This document shows, piece by piece, positions 30,078 to 36,811 of a DNA stretch of 38,765 bases; within the stretch, counting starts at the first letter, position 1; each line of letters begins with the position of its first letter. The position numbers and the translations under genes were made by a program. The DNA comes from Streptomyces sp. Isolate_45 (lineage in GTDB: Bacteria; Actinomycetota; Actinomycetes; Streptomycetales; Streptomycetaceae), in the NCBI RefSeq assembly GCF_024721315.2, contig NZ_JANFAK020000081.1, positions 1 to 38,765 on the forward strand. Reading direction: 5' to 3'. Below the pieces are notes generated by a model. The model saw only the letters and a program-made list of their open reading frames with translations, searched no databases and had not been told where the DNA came from.

Positions 30078-31571
30078 GTGATCGACAGCACCGACGCGGG
30101 ACAAGGCGTGGACACTTTCAAGGCCGCCCTCGCCGAGCAGGCACGGCACCTGCGCCGACTGAAGGTGGAACGCGGCAACCCCTCGCTACGCCGGATCGCG
30201 TTACGGGCGGAGCGAATCAGCAGCGGGACGGAGTTGCCGATCGCCACGCAGAGCACGGCCTTCGCTGGCACACGCTTTGCCGGCGTCGACAAGATCATCC
30301 TGTTGGTTCGGACCCTGATGTCCTGGGACGCGGACGGCGAGGAGATCCCCGCCCCGGCCCGCACCGACCCCGTACTCGACGAATGGCGCAACCGGTGGCG
30401 CGCGACAGCGGAACTACGCCCGGGCCGCCGGAACGGCGCTGCCCCAGCCCCCGCACCCCGAGAGGGCGATCCGACTCTGGCCCGCGAGGTGCTGGCGGGC
30501 CCCACGGCGGCTGGCGTGCCCCGCCAGGGTGGCCCGCCGCCGCGGCCAGGATCATCGCTCGCGGTCAGAGCGCTCCTGCACGCGGCCCGGGCAGGAGCGC
30601 TGGCATTGCCGCCCCTTCGGACCGGTGTGGTGTTCTCGGTGGCGTTTTCGCCTGATGGCTCGCTGCTGGCGACCGCCACCGTCCACCCCAGCGGTAGCAC
30701 GGTGCGGTTGTGGGACCCGGTTACCCGCACCCTCGTCCGAGGCTCGGTCACCGACCACCAGACTCCGGGATTCGCGGTGGCGTTTTCGCCCGATGGCTCG
30801 CTTCTTGCGAGCACCGACCTCGAAGGCATGGTGCGGTTGTGGGACCCGGTCACGTGCACCCCTGTCGGAGAGCCTCTCACCGGCCACACTGAATTTGTGC
30901 GCGGGCTGGCGTTCTCTCCTGACGGCTCGCTTCTTGCGAGCGGCGACAGCGATGGAATGGTGCGGTTGTGGGACCCGGTTACCTGCACCCCTGTCGGCGA
31001 CCCCTTCGCTGGCCTCGACGGCATGGCGAACTCGCTCGAGTTCTCTCCTGATGGCTCGCTGTTGGCGATCGCCGGGGCCGATGACGGCATGCGGTTGTGG
31101 GACCCGGTCACCCGCACCCCTGTCGGGGACCCTCTCACCGGCCACGACGGGGAGGCGGTCGCGGCGTTCTCTCCTGACGGCTCGCTGCTGGCGACCGCCG
31201 GCGTCGATGGAATGGTGCGGTTGTGGGACCCGGTCACCCGCACCCTTGTCGGGGACCCTTTCGCGGACCACGACGGTGAGGTGGTCGCGGTGGCGTTCTC
31301 GCCTGATGGCTCGCTGCTGGCGACCGCCGGCGCCGAGGATGGAATGGTGCGGTTGTGGGACCCGGTCACCCGCGCCCCTGTCGGCGAACCCTTGGCCACC
31401 CGTCACAATGCGGCGGTTACGGTGGCGTTCTCACCTGATGGTTCCCTCCTCGCGGCCGCCAGCTTCGACAAGAGGATCTTCGAACCCGAAGACAACCCCG
31501 AGATCGACAAGGACGCCATCGAGGAGCTCGGCGTTGTGCAGCTGTGGGTGGTTCCAGGCCCTACCCCGTAG
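30078..31571 (+). CDS. HTH plus seven-bladed WD40 propeller protein
   Basis: A 497-residue protein. The N-terminus (about 10-90) is XRE/HTH-like (TFKAALAEQARHLRRLKVER, then NPSLRRIALRAERIS). A Pro/Arg-rich linker precedes seven WD40 blades (about 175-490), each with FSPDGSLLA and RLWDPVT. The blades are nearly identical at the DNA level, about 120 bp per unit, suggesting recent amplification or gene conversion. Seven is the full number for a closed propeller. No signal peptide, so it is a cytoplasmic protein-interaction platform attached to a DNA-binding head. GTG 30078 follows GGGGGA. The upstream phased array suggests autoregulation. No enzymatic domain. Confidence 0.85.
   Translation: MIDSTDAGQGVDTFKAALAEQARHLRRLKVERGNPSLRRIALRAERISSGTELPIATQSTAFAGTRFAGVDKIILLVRTLMSWDADGEEIPAPARTDPVLDEWRNRWRATAELRPGRRNGAAPAPAPREGDPTLAREVLAGPTAAGVPRQGGPPPRPGSSLAVRALLHAARAGALALPPLRTGVVFSVAFSPDGSLLATATVHPSGSTVRLWDPVTRTLVRGSVTDHQTPGFAVAFSPDGSLLASTDLEGMVRLWDPVTCTPVGEPLTGHTEFVRGLAFSPDGSLLASGDSDGMVRLWDPVTCTPVGDPFAGLDGMANSLEFSPDGSLLAIAGADDGMRLWDPVTRTPVGDPLTGHDGEAVAAFSPDGSLLATAGVDGMVRLWDPVTRTLVGDPFADHDGEVVAVAFSPDGSLLATAGAEDGMVRLWDPVTRAPVGEPLATRHNAAVTVAFSPDGSLLAAASFDKRIFEPEDNPEIDKDAIEELGVVQLWVVPGPTP
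30640..31470 (+). repeat. Tandem WD40-coding repeats
   Basis: Seven tandem units of about 110-130 bp encode the propeller blades. Shared stretches include GATGGCTCGCTGCTGGCGA and GTGCGGTTGTGGGACCCGGT. Identity between blades is high enough for slippage or recombination to change blade number. Confidence 0.8.
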
Positions 31572-31827
31572 GTGCCCGCACCTGGCTGGCGTGAGCGGCC
31601 CGCCCCATGCTGAAGGCGGTCCGGGGCATCGAGCGCCTACGTACACGCGGATCCTGCTGAGCCCTGTCTCCAACGGCGAGGTAGATGCTCGCGAAGGTGG
31701 CCAGGAGGGCGGAACCGGGTGTACCAGCGTCGCCGTCGGCGAACTCCAGGTCATGGGCGAGTACTAGCTCTGGCCCGCATTCCCCATAACTCGCGATGTC
31801 ATCAAGAGTGTGGCCTGGCCGCGCCAC
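31561..31827 (-). CDS. Possible 88-residue protein divergent from tpg
   Basis: From GTG 31827 the minus-strand frame reads MARPGHTLDDIASYGECGPE, then LVLAHDLEFADGDAGTPGSA and LLATFASIYLAVGDRAQQDP, with mostly GC-ending codons. No clear binding site. A decayed copy of its front (RPGHTACTCSYGG) is encoded at 32595-32661 on the same strand, so this was probably a real gene that has been duplicated in part. It overlaps the last 11 bases of the WD40 gene tail to tail. Family not recognised. Confidence 0.42.
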   Translation of the reverse strand: MARPGHTLDDIASYGECGPELVLAHDLEFADGDAGTPGSALLATFASIYLAVGDRAQQDPRVRRRSMPRTAFSMGRAAHASQVRAPTG

Positions 31828-31829
31828 GA
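31761..31829. repeat. Imperfect repeat flanking tpg, copy 1
   Basis: Shares GTACTAG, TCTGGCCCG, TTCCCC, ATAACT and GTGTGGCCTGG with 32595-32661 in the same order (about three quarters identical with small gaps). The two copies bracket the terminal protein gene. Confidence 0.65.
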
Positions 31830-31878
31830 TTGACGATCATGAAAGTGCCCCACGGTGTGGGACAGAAATGAGGGGGCA

Positions 31879-32433
31879 ATGGGCATCGTCGCAGACAGCC
31901 TCGATCGGGCCGGACAAGCGCACAGCACCCGTCCGATCCCCAAGTCCGCGGGCGCGCAGATGCGGTACTTGGTCCGCCAGGAGAAGAGCACCAAGGCCGT
32001 GGCCGCCCTGCTGGGGATCTCGCAGCGCACCGTGGAGCGGTACGTGAAGGACCAGATCAAGCAGCCCAAGCCCGCGCTTGGGGAGCGCATGGAGGTCGAG
32101 GTCCGGCGCCGGTGGCAGCCCCTCGTCCGCAAGCGCGTCAGGGAGAAGGCCGCGAACCAGACGGGCCTGGTCATCGAGACCCGGGCCCGGTTCGGGTTCA
32201 CCGCGGCGCCGGGCACGACCGACGACGGGCGGATGCGGCGGATCACGCAGCACCTCCCGCCGGAGTTCGCGGGCCGGCTGCTGGCCGCCCAGGACGCAGG
32301 CGCCTCCGAGGCCGAGCTGCAACAGCTCGCCGCGGCAGGGCTGCAGGAGGTCTATTTCAAGGACAGCGGCAGCCGCGCCCAGGAGCTGCTGGTCGAGTTC
32401 ACCGACATCGACTACATCGACGTCGGCTTCTGA
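31879..32433 (+). CDS. tpg: Telomere terminal protein
   Basis: A 184-residue protein that I recognise as the Streptomyces Tpg family by its length and by AGQAHSTRPIPKSAGAQMRY, then VAALLGISQRTVERYVKDQI (HTH), RRRWQPLVRKRVREKAANQT, VIETRARFGFTAAPGTTDD and the end LLVEFTDIDYIDVGF. Tpg is covalently attached to the 5' DNA ends and primes telomere patching, normally recruited by Tap. ATG 31879 follows GAGGGGGC; the in-frame upstream start lacks a binding site. No Tap homologue is visible in the window, so a host Tap would be needed. Flanked by imperfect repeats and decayed genes. Confidence 0.93.
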   Translation: MGIVADSLDRAGQAHSTRPIPKSAGAQMRYLVRQEKSTKAVAALLGISQRTVERYVKDQIKQPKPALGERMEVEVRRRWQPLVRKRVREKAANQTGLVIETRARFGFTAAPGTTDDGRMRRITQHLPPEFAGRLLAAQDAGASEAELQQLAAAGLQEVYFKDSGSRAQELLVEFTDIDYIDVGF

Positions 32434-32459
32434 TCCGATCGGCGCCAGTGGCCAGCACT

Positions 32460-32601
32460 GCGAACAGGTCCACGAACTTCATCGACTCGACCATCTTCTA
32501 CATCTTCGACCGCAAGATGTCCGTGGCGGAGCTCGGCAACTTCGGCGGAGTCGTGGAGGGGCGGCAAGTTCGCCATCTGTCGCCTGGTCATCAGGTACTA
32601 G
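32460..32601 (+). pseudogene. Frameshifted gene remnant after tpg
   Basis: One frame reads TNFIDSTIFYIFDRKMSVAE then LGNFGGVVEG; the chain continues sensibly only in another frame (GGKFAICRLVIRY, stop at 32601). A single frameshift near 32560 would join them. The parent family is not recognised. Its stop codon lies at the start of the second tpg-flanking repeat. Confidence 0.45.
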
Positions 32602-32661
32602 ATCTGGCCCGGCTTCCCCCATAACTACAGGTGCAGGCGGTGTGGCCTGGGCGCACCGCGA
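32595..32661. repeat. Imperfect repeat flanking tpg, copy 2
   Basis: Second copy of the element at 31761-31829. On the minus strand it encodes RPGHTACTCSYGG, a degraded version of the 88-residue protein's start. Confidence 0.6.
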
Positions 32662-32674
32662 CGTCGCTCACCGG

Positions 32675-32836
32675 TGGGGAGGCCTCTCTCCATGTGGTGA
32701 TCGAGAAGAACTCGGAGCACCTGGACATCCTCAAGATTGCGTCGTCACGTCCACATGCGACGTCATCGCCTCGGACATGCCCACCAAGGACGTCGCGGAG
32801 GTGCGCTACCCCGACATCGGCAAGAAGTTCGACTGA
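32675..32836 (+). pseudogene. Second frameshifted remnant
   Basis: GEASLHVVIEKNSEHLDILK is followed in a different frame by CDVIASDMPTKDVAEVRYPD with IGKKFD and stop at 32836, again joined by one frameshift near 32740. Just beyond, 32840-32975 reads GVFLRGEWVYKNLTGWVSMK, also protein-like but without a usable start. The whole of 32434-33182 appears to be decayed sequence. Confidence 0.42.
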
Positions 32837-33182
32837 GTAGTGCGGAATCGGTATGGCCGGAAACAGTCGGTCTGCGGCGTGTTCCTGAGAGGGGAATGGG
32901 TCTACAAGAACCTGACGGGTTGGGTGTCCATGAAGGAGAAGGTGGTCAGCAAGGACATGGGGCAGTCGCACTTTGATACCCAACCGCACGCGGACTGGCC
33001 CCCGGTGGTTCGAGGGCCGAGGTCAGAGCGCGATCCGCGAGCTGGTCGCGCGCTTGTCGCTGTCTGTCTCATGGAGTTCCGCGGCAGGGTGCTGCGCTCC
33101 TGGTGGCAAACCTGGCCTGATGCGGAGGGCTGCCCAGGACCTTTCCAGGGCATTCGCGGCTTTTATGACTATGGGAGGACGA

Positions 33183-33326
33183 GTGACCGTACCTGCTGCC
33201 GACGCTTCTTTGTCTGACCCGGCCGATACTCTGGTGCGAGCCCATTCGGGTGCTGTGCAGCTTCTGGTTGGCCGGGTTTTGACGGACCGTCGCCCCGGCC
33301 ATCCAGTTGAGGTGCGGCGGTCCTGA
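33183..33326 (+). CDS. 47-residue small protein
   Basis: GTG 33183 follows GGGAGGA. The product starts VTVPAADASLSDPADTLVRA and ends DRRPGHPVEVRRS; hydrophilic with one helix (GAVQLLVGRVL). It is followed 13 bases later by a second small gene on the same strand. Hypothetical. Confidence 0.5.
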   Translation: MTVPAADASLSDPADTLVRAHSGAVQLLVGRVLTDRRPGHPVEVRRS

Positions 33327-33339
33327 TTGGGGGGTTCCC

Positions 33340-33543
33340 ATGCCCGGTGGCGACAAGCCGACGTCCGAGGATCCGCAGGACGAAGGCGTACCGCAGATCC
33401 GGGGTGAGAACCGCAGCACCGCTCGCGATGTACTGGTCGCCGGCGTAGTCCAGGCCCTGCTGGCTGGTCTCGCCGACGAGGCTGCGCCCTGGTTCGTCCA
33501 GTGCGTGGTGTGGCTGTACGAGATGCTCGTCAGCTACCTGTAA
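33340..33543 (+). CDS. 67-residue small protein with hydrophobic C-terminus
   Basis: ATG 33340 follows GGGGGG. The N-terminal half is polar (MPGGDKPTSEDPQDEGVPQI). The second half is hydrophobic (RDVLVAGVVQALLAGLADEA, then PWFVQCVVWLYEMLVSYL) and could form one or two membrane helices. It resembles the 40-residue peptide at 26514 in its A-V-A-L-L spacing. Followed by a hairpin. Function unknown. Confidence 0.58.
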   Translation: MPGGDKPTSEDPQDEGVPQIRGENRSTARDVLVAGVVQALLAGLADEAAPWFVQCVVWLYEMLVSYL

Positions 33544-33550
33544 AACGCGA

Positions 33551-33584
33551 CGCGCCCCCTGGTGTGCAACCACCAAGAGGCGCG
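33551..33584 (+). terminator. Hairpin terminator
   Basis: CGCGCCCCCTGGTG (33551-33564) and CACCAAGAGGCGCG (33571-33584) pair at 12 of 14 positions around a 6-base loop, 8 bases after the stop codon. Confidence 0.68.
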
Positions 33585-33655
33585 AGGTGCGGTTTCACCC
33601 GCGGCGGTCTCTGTCCCTGCTTCCAGTCCGGGCAGAGGCCGCCGTTCTTATGGCT

Positions 33656-33760
33656 CTAGTCTGACGCGACCCTCTGACAGTGCATGCACGCATGCATGAT
33701 CAAAGTTGCGCTATCGGAGCCAGGCTCCCACTGTAGCGAGTCGTCCAAGCCGGTGGACAT
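33656..33760 (-). CDS. Possible 34-residue ORF
   Basis: ATG 33760 has AGAGGG upstream. The frame reads MSTGLDDSLQWEPGSDSATL, then IMHACMHCQRVASD, ending in a CxxC-like pair. Weak support only: short, moderate codon bias, no clear neighbour relation. Confidence 0.28.
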   Translation of the reverse strand: MSTGLDDSLQWEPGSDSATLIMHACMHCQRVASD

Positions 33761-33827
33761 GCTGTCCACCCTCTTGGATGGCGTGTTCGTGACCGTGCCC
33801 GCTGACCCGGCGAAGGGGTCCCCGTGC

Positions 33828-34046
33828 TCACGGGGGTGACTCGGCCCAGGTCTCAGGGCCGCCGCCGCGCCACTCGACCAGCTCGCCGGTGAGGTCGAGG
33901 GTCTCGGGGTCCTCCATCCCCGCGTCGCGGAGGAAGTCGAGGATGTCCGATGGGCGGTGGGCCACGCCGATGGACTGGCCGTCCCAGCGGACGCGGCGCC
34001 AGCCGTTCTCGTCGGGCGGGTAGATGACCAGGCGTGGCACGGGCAT
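33828..34046 (-). CDS. 72-residue small cytoplasmic protein
   Basis: ATG 34046 follows a G-rich binding site (GAGGGTGGGGGC). The product begins MPVPRLVIYPPDENGWRRVR, then WDGQSIGVAHRPSDILDFLR, and reads as a compact alpha/beta domain of the kind common as conserved hypotheticals in Streptomyces. Strong GC-ending codon bias supports coding. Function unknown. Confidence 0.68.
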   Translation of the reverse strand: MPVPRLVIYPPDENGWRRVRWDGQSIGVAHRPSDILDFLRDAGMEDPETLDLTGELVEWRGGGPETWAESPP

Positions 34047-34110
34047 GCCCCCACCCTCAACCGCCGGGCGGCCGCAGGCATTCGGCCCGGGTCCGTACGG
34101 GTGACGAGCG

Positions 34111-34128
34111 GTCCCGCCGGAGCGGGAC
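34111..34128 (-). terminator. Short hairpin terminator
   Basis: GTCCCGC (34111-34117) pairs with GCGGGAC (34122-34128) around CGGA, 12 bases after the stop of the TTA-rich small gene on the minus strand. Confidence 0.6.
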
Positions 34129-34139
34129 TGTCCTGCTGT

Positions 34140-34250
34140 TCAGCTACGCCACTTCCTCACCTTCGGTAATAAGTAACTGCCGAGTCCCCAAAGGAACACT
34201 AAGAGAGATGCGACGTCGCTGATTGCTTGGATTACGGTAAAGAAGTCCAT
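34140..34250 (-). CDS. 36-residue membrane peptide with three TTA codons
   Basis: ATG 34250 follows GAGGATGG. The product starts MDFFTVIQAISDVASLLVFL and ends LLPKVRKWRS: one hydrophobic helix with a basic tail. Three of its 36 codons are TTA, the rarest leucine codon in Streptomyces and the one needing the developmentally controlled bldA tRNA. Third positions are AT-rich, unlike every neighbour, so it may be recently acquired or expressed only late. A hairpin follows the stop. A good -10 (TACAAT) lies 38 bases upstream. Confidence 0.6.
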   Translation of the reverse strand: MDFFTVIQAISDVASLLVFLWGLGSYLLPKVRKWRS

Positions 34251-34647
34251 TGGACCATCCTCGATTTCGAATTTCATTTACCCCCTCATTGTACGGGGAT
34301 AAGCGGGTGCCGCTTTCGGCTATCCATGCATGTGTATTGCGGTTCCGGCCCGCTTGTGAAGTCGATTCAGCGATGCCGTTCCATCCTCAAATTGTAGAAG
34401 AGTCAGGGGGTTTCGTGGTCGGCTACTCCCGCATGCACTACATTGCGGTTTCTGGCTGCTTTTGAAACCGGATCGGGAGACGTCGTTGTGATCAGTTTCG
34501 CTGAATGTAGCGACGTAGCGAATTTCCCCACTTGTCTGACGGCCAGTCAGGTAGGTGTGTTTTCGTTGCGTGGGCCCCGCTGCGGGGCCCGCGTGGCGGG
34601 GCCGTTGTAGTGACACCGGCGCGGGGGGTGACGGTAGGGTTCCGGCC
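34251..34647. other. AT-rich, gene-free upstream region
   Basis: This is the least GC-rich part of the window. On the minus strand TACAAT (34293-34288) is a -10-like box for the TTA-rich gene. The conserved dyad element lies at 34533-34566. On the plus strand TGACAC (about 34613-34618) and TAGGGT (about 34635-34640) precede ATG 34648 with leaderless spacing. Confidence 0.5.
34533..34566 (-). promoter_or_regulatory. Conserved dyad element, copy 2 (inverted)
   Basis: On the minus strand it reads ACGAAAACACACCTA, then CTGACTGGCCGTCAG, then ACA, matching 449-482 at 30 of 34 positions. It points toward the TTA-rich small gene, as copy 1 points toward the 2TM gene at 842. Confidence 0.5.
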
Positions 34648-35115
34648 ATGCCGACGGATACCGGCCCCGCCGCCTCGACCGGGCACCCGCCCCGGCGGTT
34701 CGGCCTGGCCCCGGTTCCCTCGGCGCCCGCGCTCGACCCGGTCTCGGCGGACCGGTCGTTGAACCGCGCGGCCCGTCGGGCGGCGGCCGCCCGCCGCTCG
34801 GCGTTGCACCGTCCCCTGCACCGGCTGTGGTCCGGACGTTGGCAGGGCTGGCCGCACATGGCCGCCGTCCTCGCGATGCTCTGCGCCCGTGGCGCGCGTG
34901 GTGCCTGGGCGGCCCGCTGGGCTCCGGGAGTCGTCCTGGCCGACTGGCCCGGGGGAGCTGGCACCCCGGCCACAGTCGTCCTGCGCGCCCTCGGCCTGAT
35001 GGCCGGTCCCGCGCCCTGGCACATACCCCTGCCCGCGCGTCGTTCGACGCGCGCCCGCGCGGCCGGCACCGCCTGGTGCCCGGCGGCCGCGCCCTGTTCC
35101 CCGCACGGTCCCTGA
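34648..35115 (+). CDS. 155-residue hypothetical protein
   Basis: ATG 34648 (MPTDTGPAASTGHPPRRFGL) has no binding site, but TAGGGT lies 7 bases upstream with TGACAC 18 bases before it, so a leaderless mRNA is likely. The product is Arg/Ala-rich. A helical middle (NRAARRAAAARRSALHRPLH) precedes a mildly hydrophobic segment (AAVLAMLCARGARGAWAARW). The tail is Pro/Arg-rich with two Cys. I do not recognise the family. Confidence 0.58.
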   Translation: MPTDTGPAASTGHPPRRFGLAPVPSAPALDPVSADRSLNRAARRAAAARRSALHRPLHRLWSGRWQGWPHMAAVLAMLCARGARGAWAARWAPGVVLADWPGGAGTPATVVLRALGLMAGPAPWHIPLPARRSTRARAAGTAWCPAAAPCSPHGP

Positions 35116-35203
35116 ACCCCTGAGCACTACGACCCGCCCCGGCCCCCGGCCCGGGCGGTGCTCCGGCGTCCGGTCGGCCACGCAGGCCCCTTGAAAACAC
35201 CAA

Positions 35204-35229
35204 AGCCCCCGGCTACGACCCCGGGGGCT
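35204..35229. terminator. Hairpin terminator
   Basis: AGCCCCCGG (35204-35212) pairs perfectly with CCGGGGGCT (35221-35229). On the minus strand it is followed by a T-rich run (TTTGGTGTTTTC), so it is a good terminator for leftward transcripts; it may also stop the 34648 gene. Confidence 0.7.
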
Positions 35230-35268
35230 GGCGGTGCACTTGCTTCACAAACCTCCTGGAGTGTAGCC

Positions 35269-35346
35269 GTGACGGCTGACACCCGCGCGTACTGCGCGCG
35301 CGTTCCCGCCCGTTCGTCCCTGCCGGCCCGGGGCGGTGCCCTGTGA
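35269..35346 (+). CDS. 25-residue leader ORF coupled to the second initiator
   Basis: GTG 35269 follows CTGGAG. The frame encodes MTADTRAYCARVPARSSLPA plus five residues, and its TGA overlaps the initiator GTG (GTGA). This copies the arrangement of the 27-residue leader before the other initiator gene; the two peptides are not clearly similar, pointing to coupling rather than peptide function. Confidence 0.5.
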   Translation: MTADTRAYCARVPARSSLPARGGAL

Positions 35347-36203
35347 TCGCCCCGGAGGTCCGCCGGGGAGGCGGTCTGCTGTTCGTCCAGCTGGTGCCGC
35401 GGTGGCTGTGCGATCCCCGGTACTCCGCGAACCTGCGGACCCTCTACGGGATCCTTGCCAGCTACGCCGACACCACCACCCGCGACACCGGCCGCGGCCA
35501 CCCGTGGCGTACCGAGTTGGCCGCGCAGCTCGGCGTCTCGGTCAAGACCCTGGATCGGGTGCTGCTCGAAGGCGAATGCGCAGGCCTCTTCCACGTCGAA
35601 CGGCGCACCTCGCCCCGCAACGCCCGGGAGAACGACGCGAGCGTCTACCACCTGCACGACGCCCTGTTCTGGCGGGAGGAGTGGACCGACCCGCTCGCCC
35701 CCGGCAGGTCGGCAGCCGACGAGGCCGCGGCCGTGCTCAAGGGGCGCGTCGAGGAGAAGAGGCGGGCCGGGATCACCCCGAAGGGCGGCCGCCCGAAGCG
35801 CTCGCAGTCCCCGGGGGGTGGCGTCACCGGTGACGCCAGGGGTGGCGTCATGGGTGACGCCAGGGTGGCGTCACCGGTGACGCCCTATGTCTATAGCCCT
35901 GTCCAGAACCCTCCTCCAGAGAAAGAAGCGCCTGCGGCGCGAAGCGCTGCTGACGCCCGGAGGGCCACTGCCGGTAGTGGCGCGTACGGGCGCGCGAGCG
36001 GCTGCGCCGCGTCCGCCGGCGCCGGGGCGCCGGACCCCTCGTCCCGTCCCTTCATCGGCACCCCACAACCGGCCCCGGACCCGGCGCCGCAGAAGCCGGA
36101 CGTGCTGCCGGCCGGAGCGCGACCGCCCGCCGTCCCGGCCGCCCTTCCCACGCAGCAGCAACAACGGCCCCCGGCCGACTGTCCCCGGTCCGTACCCGCC
36201 TGA
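35343..36203 (+). CDS. Second winged-helix replication initiator (Rep) with internal iterons
   Basis: A 286-residue protein. Residues about 12-120 form a winged helix (RTLYGILASYADTTTRDTGR, then WRTELAAQLGVSVKTLDRVL and GLFHVERRTSPRN). The rest is low-complexity linker: residues about 160-181 are encoded by palindromic iterons and about 196-232 by the 109-bp element shared with the other initiator gene. It lacks the zinc-binding C-terminal half of the 521-residue initiator. GTG 35343 overlaps a 25-residue leader. It may be a second origin, a partner to the first, or remain from plasmid fusion. Confidence 0.7.
   Translation: MIAPEVRRGGGLLFVQLVPRWLCDPRYSANLRTLYGILASYADTTTRDTGRGHPWRTELAAQLGVSVKTLDRVLLEGECAGLFHVERRTSPRNARENDASVYHLHDALFWREEWTDPLAPGRSAADEAAAVLKGRVEEKRRAGITPKGGRPKRSQSPGGGVTGDARGGVMGDARVASPVTPYVYSPVQNPPPEKEAPAARSAADARRATAGSGAYGRASGCAASAGAGAPDPSSRPFIGTPQPAPDPAPQKPDVLPAGARPPAVPAALPTQQQQRPPADCPRSVPA
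35820..35884 (+). repeat. Three palindromic iterons inside the second initiator gene
   Basis: GGCGTCACCGGTGACGCC, a perfect 18-bp palindrome, occurs at 35820-35837 and 35867-35884. A variant (GGCGTCATGGGTGACGCC) lies at 35844-35861. Starts are 24 and 23 bp apart, so the reading frame differs between copies and the repeat is conserved as DNA rather than as peptide. Confidence 0.9.
35928..36036 (+). other. 109-bp conserved origin-like element, copy 2
   Basis: Ungapped match to the minus strand of 6542-6434 (about 91 of 109). It begins GCGCCTGCGGCGC, 43 bases after the last iteron. See copy 1 for interpretation. Confidence 0.7.
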
Positions 36204-36319
36204 CGGCCCGTACGGCCCGCTGCGCAGCGATCACCCGCCGGGCGGCCCCTCCGTCATCCGGGCGGGAGATCGGCCCGCAGCGGGCCGTACAGGGCTTCCG
36301 TGACTCCTCGGAGGTCAAG

Positions 36320-36805
36320 ATGCCTGCCACCGTTGCCCGCACCCGTACCCGGAGCCTGCCCGCGCCCCGCCGCCCGGCCCGCCCGCCGGGGAGCCTGGTC
36401 CGCCACGTCCTGGCCGTGGCGGTCGACGTCGACGACTGCGCCCGGGTGCTGCTGCTGGCCGAGCACGCCGGGGGAGGCCTGCGGGTCCGCCGGGCCCGGT
36501 GTTGGCCCCCCGACGCCCCCACGGGCCCCCTGGTGGCCGCCCTGGGCGCGCTCTACCGGGCCGGGGCGGACCAGACGCCCACGGCCGTGCACGTGGCCCC
36601 GGGCGGCCGCGGCCCGTGGCTGGACACGGTCCGCCGCGCGGTCGGCCCCCTGGCCGAACTCACCGTGCACACCGCCCCGGCCGCCGACTGGACCGCGGCC
36701 GCCGCCCTGGCCATGGCCGTGCTCGACGCGGACCCGGCCGAGGACCCCGAGCACCTGGCCGTGCTCGCCGAACGCGCGATCCGCCGGGCCGGCGGCCGCG
36801 AGTAG
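36320..36805 (+). CDS. 161-residue hypothetical protein
   Basis: ATG 36320 follows GGAGG at 5-base spacing. After a basic start (MPATVARTRTRSLPAPRRPA) the protein has alternating strand/helix sequence (HVLAVAVDVDDCARVLLLAE, then AVHVAPGGRGPWLDTVRRAV), suggesting a small alpha/beta domain. No catalytic motif is seen. It lies between the second initiator and a zinc-ribbon gene. Hypothetical. Confidence 0.65.
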   Translation: MPATVARTRTRSLPAPRRPARPPGSLVRHVLAVAVDVDDCARVLLLAEHAGGGLRVRRARCWPPDAPTGPLVAALGALYRAGADQTPTAVHVAPGGRGPWLDTVRRAVGPLAELTVHTAPAADWTAAAALAMAVLDADPAEDPEHLAVLAERAIRRAGGRE

Positions 36806-36811
36806 GCCGGG

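Noticed and set aside
30005..31399. 464-aa minus-strand frame with repeats opposite the WD40 gene
   Set aside because: Its repeats mirror the WD40 units on the other strand.
33811..33840. Sequence resembling a type I-E CRISPR repeat (CCCCGTG-CT-CACGGGG)
   Set aside because: A single copy with no neighbouring repeats, spacers or cas genes; an ordinary hairpin.
34250..34465. 71-aa plus-strand frame in the AT-rich island
   Set aside because: No binding site, and it lies over the promoter region of the minus-strand TTA-rich gene.
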